Source: UMGS1387 sp045539625 (GTDB taxonomy: Bacteria; Bacillota; Clostridia; Oscillospirales; CAG-382). Taken from it: a DNA stretch of 18,942 nucleotides. Location of the stretch: NCBI GenBank assembly GCA_045539625.1, contig JAZQFS010000007.1, positions 1 to 18,942 of the forward strand, written 5' to 3'. The notes beneath the pieces are model-generated. The model saw only the letters and a list, made by a program, of their open reading frames with translations. It was not told where the DNA came from and ran no database searches. The translations under genes were made by a program, and so were the position numbers. Of the stretch, positions 13,650 to 18,942 are shown piece by piece (position 1 is the stretch's first letter; the number at the start of each line of letters is the position of its first letter).

Positions 13650-16600
13650 TTAAATTTTGAAGTACTTAACAGCAGAAGCAAACAAACCGCTGTCATAGTT
13701 ACCGGGCACGTTCTGATAGAGACCTGCACCGATTCTTTCGGAGTGTCCCATCTTACCAAGTACTCGTCCGTCGGGAGAAACAATACCTTCAACAGCAAAG
13801 TAAGAGTTGTTGGGGTTAAAGTGAACATCAGCCGTAGGCTTACCGTCAAGGTCCACATACTGTGTTGCAATCTGTCCCTTTTCGGCAAGGGACTTGATGA
13901 GTGCCTCGGGAGCAACAAATCTGCCTTCACCGTGGGAAATGGCAACATTATAAATTTCGCCAACCTTGGTATTCTGAAGCCACGGAGAGTTATTGGTACA
14001 AATCTTTGTTCTTACAATCATAGACTGATGACGTCCGATGGTATTAAAGGTAAGAGTAGGACAGTTTTCATCAGTGTCAATAATTTCACCGTAAGGCACA
14101 AGACCAAGTTTAATAAGCGCCTGGAAGCCGTTACAGATACCGCCCATAAGACCGTCTCTGTTCTTGAGAAGCTCGTGTGTAGCATCCTTTATAGCAGCAT
14201 TTCTGAAGAACGCAGTAATAAACTTTGCAGAACCTTCGGGTTCGTCACCGCCTGAGAAGCCGCCGGGGATAAATACTATCTGACTCTTGGAAAGCTTATC
14301 TGCAAACGCTGATACGGATTCCTGTATTGCTGATGCAGAAAGGTTCTTTATTACAAAGATTTCAGGCTCTGCGCCGCCGTCGGCAAACGCCTTAGCTGAG
14401 TCAAACTCGCAATTAGTGCCCGGAAATACGGGAATAAGTACCTTGGGTTTTGCTACACCGATTTTGGGTGAAGCGACCTTGCCTGCAGTATAAGAAAATT
14501 CGGGAATTTCCTTGTTTTCGCACTTGATGTTATAAGGATAAACCTTTTCAAGCTTATCTTCGTAAATGCCGAGAAGCTCGCAAAGACAAATCTTTTCGTC
14601 GCCGCGAGATATGCATTTTTCTTCGGTGGTATAACCAACTGTCATACCAATATCAAGTTCCTCTGTAAGTTCAAGAACAAACGCACCGTAGCAATAATCA
14701 AATATTGCATTGTTGCAGAAAGAAGAATCATACTTAAAGCCAATACCGTTACCGATGGACATTTTAAGAACTGCTTCAGCAATACCGCCGTAAGTGGGTG
14801 TATATGCTGCAGCAACCTTGCCTTCTCTCATAAGCTTTGTGACGAGAGAGAACACTTCCTTCTGGGAAGCCTTTTCGGGAAGACCTGTTTCCTTATTATA
14901 TTCGGGACAAACAAGCACAACCTTATGTCCTGCTTTCTTAAATTCAGCAGTTATAACATCACTTGTCTTACCTGTTGTTACGGCAAAGGAAACAAGCGTG
15001 GGAGGAACATCAATGTTTTCAAAGGAACCTGACATTGAGTCCTTACCGCCGATTGCAGCGATTTCATAGTCAAGCTGAGCTTCAAGAGCACCGAGAAGTG
15101 CCGCCATGGGTTTGCCCCATCTTGCAGGATCCTTCTTAGGCTTTTCAAAGTATTCCTGGAATGTAAGATATACATCTTCAAACGAAGCGCCGCTTGCAAT
15201 AAGCTTACATACTGATTCAAGTACTGCAAGGTAAGCACCGTGATAAGGGCTCTTTTCAGAGATATAAGGATTGTAGCCCCAAGCCATATATGAAACTGTA
15301 TCGGTATGCTGCTTTTCAACAGAAACCTTATTAATCATTGCCTGAATAGGAGTCTTCTGATTCTTACCTCCGAAGGGCATTACAACTGTGCCCGCACCGA
15401 TGGTTGAGTCAAATCTTTCGGAAAGTCCCTGCTTTGAGCAAACGTTAAGGTCACCTGCAAGTGCCTTATAGCCTTCGGTAAAGCTTTCGGGAATACACTT
15501 TGCAAATTCTTCAACCTTTGCAGGAGCAATATCTATATGCTTTTCAGCACCGTTGGAATTAAGGAACTCTCTTGAAATGTCACAAATATTCTTTCCGTTC
15601 CACTTCATAACAAGACGCGGCTCTGCCTTGACCGTAGCAACAATTGTAGCTTCAAGATTTTCGGATGCCGCAATATCCATAAATCTTTCTGCATCCTTTG
15701 CTTCAACAACAACCGCCATTCTTTCCTGAGATTCGGAAATGGCAAGCTCTGTTCCGTCAAGACCTTCGTACTTTTTGGGCACTGCATTGAGGTTTATTTC
15801 AAGACCGTCAGCAAGCTCACCGATTGCAACAGAAACACCGCCTGCACCAAAGTCGTTACAACGTCTGATAAGCAGTGAAGCTTCCTTGTTTCTGAACAGT
15901 CTCTGAAGCTTACGTTCTTCGGGAGCATTACCCTTCTGTACTTCCGCTCCGCTCTTTTCAAGAGATTCAAGTGTATGAGACTTAGATGAGCCTGTAGCAC
16001 CGCCGCAGCCGTCACGACCTGTTCTGCCGCCGAGAAGGATAACGATATCTCCGTCCTCGGGAACTTCACGCCTAACGTTTTCAGCAGGAGCTGCTGCAAT
16101 AACTGCACCGATTTCCATACGCTTTGCAACGTAGCCGTCATGATAGATTTCATCTACAACACCTGTTGCAAGACCAATCTGATTACCGTAGGATGAGTAA
16201 CCTGCCGCCGCAGTTGTAACTATCTTCTTCTGAGGAAGTTTTCCCTCCATGGTTTCTTCAACAGGCTTTGTAGGATCAGCCGCACCTGTTACACGCATTG
16301 CAGCGTACACGTAGCTTCTGCCCGACAGAGGGTCACGGATAGCACCGCCGATACAGGTAGCTGCACCGCCGAAGGGCTCGATTTCTGTGGGGTGATTATG
16401 CGTTTCATTTTTAAAGAGAAGCAACCAGTCCTCCTCTTTTCCTTCAACATTAACCTTGATTTTTACGGTACAAGCATTGATTTCTTCTGACTCATCAAGC
16501 TTGGAAAGCTTGCCTGTAGCCTTAAGATATTTTGCAGCAATAGTACCGATATCCATAAGGTTCTGAGGCTTTGTTCTGTTAAGTTCCTTACGGGTGGCAA

Positions 16601-17348
16601 TATATCTGTCATACGCCTTCTGAAGTATTTCATCTTCAAACTTAACAGAGTCAATAGTAGTGAGGAATGTGGTATGACGGCAGTGGTCTGACCAGTATGT
16701 ATCAATCATACGGATTTCCGTGATTGTGGGATCTCTGTGTTCACTGATGAAGTAATTCTGACAGAACTTAATATCATCAAGATCCATTGCAAGACCGTAG
16801 CTCTTTACAAAATCGTCAAGTTCTTTTTCGGAAAGCTTTGTAAAGCCGTCAAGGGTTTCAACGGATGTAGGAACATCGTATTCCGTAACAAGAGTCTTAA
16901 ACTCATCGAGAGAAGCTTCTCGGCTTTCTACAGGGTTTATTACGTGCTTTTTGATGCGCTCAACATCATCGGCAGAAACATCACCGTATACAAGGTAAAC
17001 CTTTGCAGTTTTAACCAACGGTCTGTCGCCCTGTGAAATAATCTGGATACACTGAGAAGCAGAGTCTGCTCTCTGGTCAAACTGACCGGGAAGAAACTCC
17101 ACTGCAAAAACAGTGCCTGCACCGTCCTTGTCAAGAGCTTTACTTGTGTTGTCAAGCTGAGGCTCGGAGAAAACTGTGCTTATGCACTGCTCAAAGAGAG
17201 CTTCTTCAATATTTTCTACATCATATCTGTTTATAATTCTTACATTTTCAACGCTGTCAACGCCGAGAAAATCCTTGATATCCGAGAGAAGCGAGCCTGC
17301 TTCGTGAGCAAATTCCTTCTTTTTTTCAACGTAAACTCTGTAAACCAT
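13650..17348 (-). CDS. purL: phosphoribosylformylglycinamidine synthase, single-chain with glutaminase domain
   Basis: PurL converts FGAR, ATP and glutamine to FGAM, the fourth step of de novo purine synthesis. This 1232-residue protein is the long single-chain type, with the synthetase half and the glutaminase fused, rather than the PurS/PurL/PurQ trio usual in Bacillus. The N-terminal region is short (MVYRVYVEKKKEF...). SDHCRHTTF and FKNETHNHPTEIEPFGGAAT mark the ammonia-side and ATP regions, and GGRTGRDGCGGATGSS the nucleotide site. The glutaminase domain covers about 967-1232, with nucleophile C1072 (GGICNGFQ) and the H1202/E1204 pair (GHSER). All catalytic residues are intact. The ribosome site AAGGAGAA is embedded in the last codons of purD, and the ATG lies 3 bases after the purD stop. 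The gene ends at the shared terminator. Confidence 0.97.
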   Translation of the reverse strand: MVYRVYVEKKKEFAHEAGSLLSDIKDFLGVDSVENVRIINRYDVENIEEALFEQCISTVFSEPQLDNTSKALDKDGAGTVFAVEFLPGQFDQRADSASQCIQIISQGDRPLVKTAKVYLVYGDVSADDVERIKKHVINPVESREASLDEFKTLVTEYDVPTSVETLDGFTKLSEKELDDFVKSYGLAMDLDDIKFCQNYFISEHRDPTITEIRMIDTYWSDHCRHTTFLTTIDSVKFEDEILQKAYDRYIATRKELNRTKPQNLMDIGTIAAKYLKATGKLSKLDESEEINACTVKIKVNVEGKEEDWLLLFKNETHNHPTEIEPFGGAATCIGGAIRDPLSGRSYVYAAMRVTGAADPTKPVEETMEGKLPQKKIVTTAAAGYSSYGNQIGLATGVVDEIYHDGYVAKRMEIGAVIAAAPAENVRREVPEDGDIVILLGGRTGRDGCGGATGSSKSHTLESLEKSGAEVQKGNAPEERKLQRLFRNKEASLLIRRCNDFGAGGVSVAIGELADGLEINLNAVPKKYEGLDGTELAISESQERMAVVVEAKDAERFMDIAASENLEATIVATVKAEPRLVMKWNGKNICDISREFLNSNGAEKHIDIAPAKVEEFAKCIPESFTEGYKALAGDLNVCSKQGLSERFDSTIGAGTVVMPFGGKNQKTPIQAMINKVSVEKQHTDTVSYMAWGYNPYISEKSPYHGAYLAVLESVCKLIASGASFEDVYLTFQEYFEKPKKDPARWGKPMAALLGALEAQLDYEIAAIGGKDSMSGSFENIDVPPTLVSFAVTTGKTSDVITAEFKKAGHKVVLVCPEYNKETGLPEKASQKEVFSLVTKLMREGKVAAAYTPTYGGIAEAVLKMSIGNGIGFKYDSSFCNNAIFDYCYGAFVLELTEELDIGMTVGYTTEEKCISRGDEKICLCELLGIYEDKLEKVYPYNIKCENKEIPEFSYTAGKVASPKIGVAKPKVLIPVFPGTNCEFDSAKAFADGGAEPEIFVIKNLSASAIQESVSAFADKLSKSQIVFIPGGFSGGDEPEGSAKFITAFFRNAAIKDATHELLKNRDGLMGGICNGFQALIKLGLVPYGEIIDTDENCPTLTFNTIGRHQSMIVRTKICTNNSPWLQNTKVGEIYNVAISHGEGRFVAPEALIKSLAEKGQIATQYVDLDGKPTADVHFNPNNSYFAVEGIVSPDGRVLGKMGHSERIGAGLYQNVPGNYDSGLFASAVKYFKI

Positions 17349-17351
17349 GTT

Positions 17352-18623
17352 TTATTTCTCCTTAATTATGTCAAGTGCTTTCTTTCCTATATCTTTACGG
17401 TAAAATGCGTTGTCAAATGTAACACGCTTTACGTTTTCGTAAGCAGCTTCTACAGCCTTTTCAAGTGTTTCATCAACACAAACAACGCCAAGAACACGTC
17501 CGCCGCCCGTTACTACCTTGCCGTCCTTAAGCTTTGCACCTGCAACAAATACGTCAGCTTTGATATCCTTATCTATTTTGATTTCAAAACCTGTTTCGTA
17601 CTTTCCCGGATATCCGTTTGAAGCCATTACAACACAGCAAGCACTCTTATTGCTGAACTTAACCTCAACATCACTGAGTCTTTCATCGGCAACAGCCATC
17701 ATTATTTCAAGAAGATCTCCTTCAAGCAAAGGAAGCACAACCTGAGTTTCGGGATCGCCGAAGCGGCAGTTATACTCAATAACCTTAGGACCGTTCTTTG
17801 TAATCATAAGACCGAAATAGAGACAGCCCTTGAAAGTTCTTCCCTCTTTGTTCATAGCTTCAATTGTAGGAAGAAAGATGGTCTTCATACACTCGTCGGC
17901 AACTTCTTTTGTATAGCAGGGATTGGGAGCAATTGTACCCATACCGCCTGTGTTAAGTCCCTTATCACCGTCAAGTGCACGCTTATGGTCCATTGAAGAA
18001 ACCATGGGACAAAGTGTTTTACCGTCTGTAAATGCAAGCACCGAAACCTCAGGTCCTTCCAAAAATTCTTCAACAACTATATTGCTTCCGCTTTCTCCGA
18101 AGACCTTGTCCTCCATCATAGAGATAACGGCATTCTTTGCCTCATCACGTGTCATTGCGATAACAACGCCCTTACCGAGAGCAAGACCGTCAGCCTTAAT
18201 AACGGTGGGAATGGGACAGCTTTCAATGTACTTGAGTGCCTCATCCTTATCGGTAAACACTTCGTACTGTGCTGTAGGAATACCGTACTTTTTCATAAGG
18301 TTCTTTGAGAAAACCTTACTGCCTTCGATAATGGCAGCGTTGGCTCTCGGACCGAAGCATTTAATGCCTTTTGCTTCAAGTGCGTCAACAGCACCCAAAA
18401 CCAGCGGATCATCGGGAGCAACAATTGCAAAGTCGATTTTATTATCAACCGCAAACTGAGTTATTTTATCGATTTCCTTTGCACCGATATCAACAAGCGT
18501 TGCATCGTCCTTCATACCTCCGTTACCGGGAAGTGCGAAGATTTCACTTACATTTTTATTCTCTTTGATTTTCTTTATAATTGTGTGTTCACGACCTCCG
18601 CCGCCCACAACCATTACTTTCAT
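17352..18623 (-). CDS. purD: phosphoribosylamine-glycine ligase (GAR synthetase)
   Basis: PurD joins glycine to phosphoribosylamine with ATP, the second step of purine synthesis. The 423-residue protein has the full ATP-grasp layout. The N-domain begins MKVMVVGGGGREH and has PGNGG (32-36). GPRANAAIIEGSK lies at 91-103, KADGLALGKGVV at 143-154, HKR...LNTGGMG at 213-229, and the metal-site segment EYNCRFGDPE at 283-292. Length and motifs are those of a normal monofunctional enzyme, with no PurM or PurN fusion. AAGGAGAAATCTGAT precedes the ATG. The gene begins 24 bases after purN and ends 3 bases before purL, so the three form one transcription unit running leftward. Confidence 0.97.
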   Translation of the reverse strand: MKVMVVGGGGREHTIIKKIKENKNVSEIFALPGNGGMKDDATLVDIGAKEIDKITQFAVDNKIDFAIVAPDDPLVLGAVDALEAKGIKCFGPRANAAIIEGSKVFSKNLMKKYGIPTAQYEVFTDKDEALKYIESCPIPTVIKADGLALGKGVVIAMTRDEAKNAVISMMEDKVFGESGSNIVVEEFLEGPEVSVLAFTDGKTLCPMVSSMDHKRALDGDKGLNTGGMGTIAPNPCYTKEVADECMKTIFLPTIEAMNKEGRTFKGCLYFGLMITKNGPKVIEYNCRFGDPETQVVLPLLEGDLLEIMMAVADERLSDVEVKFSNKSACCVVMASNGYPGKYETGFEIKIDKDIKADVFVAGAKLKDGKVVTGGGRVLGVVCVDETLEKAVEAAYENVKRVTFDNAFYRKDIGKKALDIIKEK

Positions 18624-18647
18624 ATCAGATTTCTCCTTAAATTAAAA

Positions 18648-18942
18648 TCAGCCTGCAATTTCCTTTGAAACCTTTTCAACAGCCTGCGGAAGAATAATCC
18701 ACTCCGCTTGCTCCATTACTCTTCGCTGAAGAATTTCCGCAGTGTCGCCGTCCTCAACGTAAACAGCCTTCTGTGCAATAATCCTTCCGCCGTCGGGAAT
18801 TTCGTTTACAAAGTGAACTGTCGCACCTGTTACCTTGACGCCGTACTTTAACGCTTCTTCATGAACTCTGAGCCCGTAATATCCCTTGCCGCAGAAAGAA
18901 GGAATCAACGCGGGGTGCACATTGATTATTCTTTCGGGATAC
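18648..18942 (-). CDS. purN: phosphoribosylglycinamide formyltransferase, 5' part outside the window
   Basis: PurN formylates GAR with 10-formyltetrahydrofolate, the third purine step. About 97 C-terminal codons are present and the frame stays open to the right edge. It reads YPERIINMHPALIPSF, which covers the catalytic N and H (N106 and H108 of E. coli). GKGYYGLRVHEEAL, VHFVNEIPDGG (the D of DGG corresponds to D144) and RIIAQKAVYVEDGDT follow. The visible half therefore keeps the catalytic residues. The first internal ATG at 18920 lies inside the active-site motif and is not the start. The gene order purN-purD-purL has no purH-type gene between purN and purD, although that is a common position for it. 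Confidence 0.95.
   Translation of the reverse strand, partial: YPERIINVHPALIPSFCGKGYYGLRVHEEALKYGVKVTGATVHFVNEIPDGGRIIAQKAVYVEDGDTAEILQRRVMEQAEWIILPQAVEKVSKEIAG

Noticed and set aside
13646..17155. Numerous open frames on both strands across purL
   Set aside because: All overlap the intact 1232-residue purL frame, which has complete motifs throughout. None has its own convincing start or recognisable protein.
1..18942. CRISPR arrays, insertion sequences, integrases, tRNA or rRNA genes
   Set aside because: No direct-repeat arrays, transposase motifs, terminal inverted repeats or tRNA/rRNA-like segments were seen. Coding density is high and gaps are short.

Overview
The window looks like a chromosomal segment from a low-to-moderate-GC Gram-positive bacterium of the class Clostridia, most likely a gut-type Oscillospiraceae/Ruminococcaceae relative. 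The evidence is an endonuclease-type MutL, a single-chain clostridial-type PurL, a DUF5711-like protein, a YmdB-type phosphodiesterase, an S-layer-homology (SLH) protein, GGAGG-rich ribosome sites, several TTG starts and sigma-A promoters with extended -10 elements. The assignment rests on gene families and gene style only. I see no mobile element, phage gene, CRISPR array, tRNA or rRNA. No gene-free stretch exceeds about 190 bases.

Layout, left to right. (1) 1-3075, plus strand: the 3' nine-tenths of mutL, then tgt, ended by a strong hairpin shared with the convergent gene. (2) 3151-4137, minus: ddh (meso-diaminopimelate dehydrogenase) as a single-gene unit with its own promoter. (3) 4261-7348, minus: an apparent four-gene operon behind a near-consensus promoter. 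Its order is a CrtO-like acyltransferase, an UgtP/MGDG-synthase-like glycosyltransferase, a PAP2_3 (Aur1/sphingomyelin-synthase-like) membrane enzyme, then a cytosolic parvulin prolyl isomerase, ended by a terminator. The first three look like a small lipid or glycolipid assembly line and are the most interesting part of the window. (4) 7426-10726, minus: a 960-residue secreted phosphodiester glycosidase (NAGPA-type) protein anchored by three SLH motifs, followed by an unrecognised 124-residue membrane protein. (5) 10916-13596, plus: an N6-adenine methyltransferase of the TrmN6/YfiC type, a membrane-anchored DUF5711-like beta-propeller-like protein, and ymdB, ended by a bidirectional hairpin. 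(6) 13650 to the right edge, minus: purine genes purN (cut by the edge), purD and purL, tightly packed.

How they fit together. Most genes are housekeeping: mismatch repair, tRNA queuosine insertion, lysine/peptidoglycan precursor synthesis, tRNA methylation, 2',3'-cyclic nucleotide turnover and purine synthesis. The central 4.2-10.7 kb block is devoted to the cell envelope: lipid glycosylation, acylation and head-group transfer, a surface-anchored glycosidase and small membrane proteins. The product of the lipid operon cannot be named from sequence alone. It is the best candidate here for undescribed chemistry.
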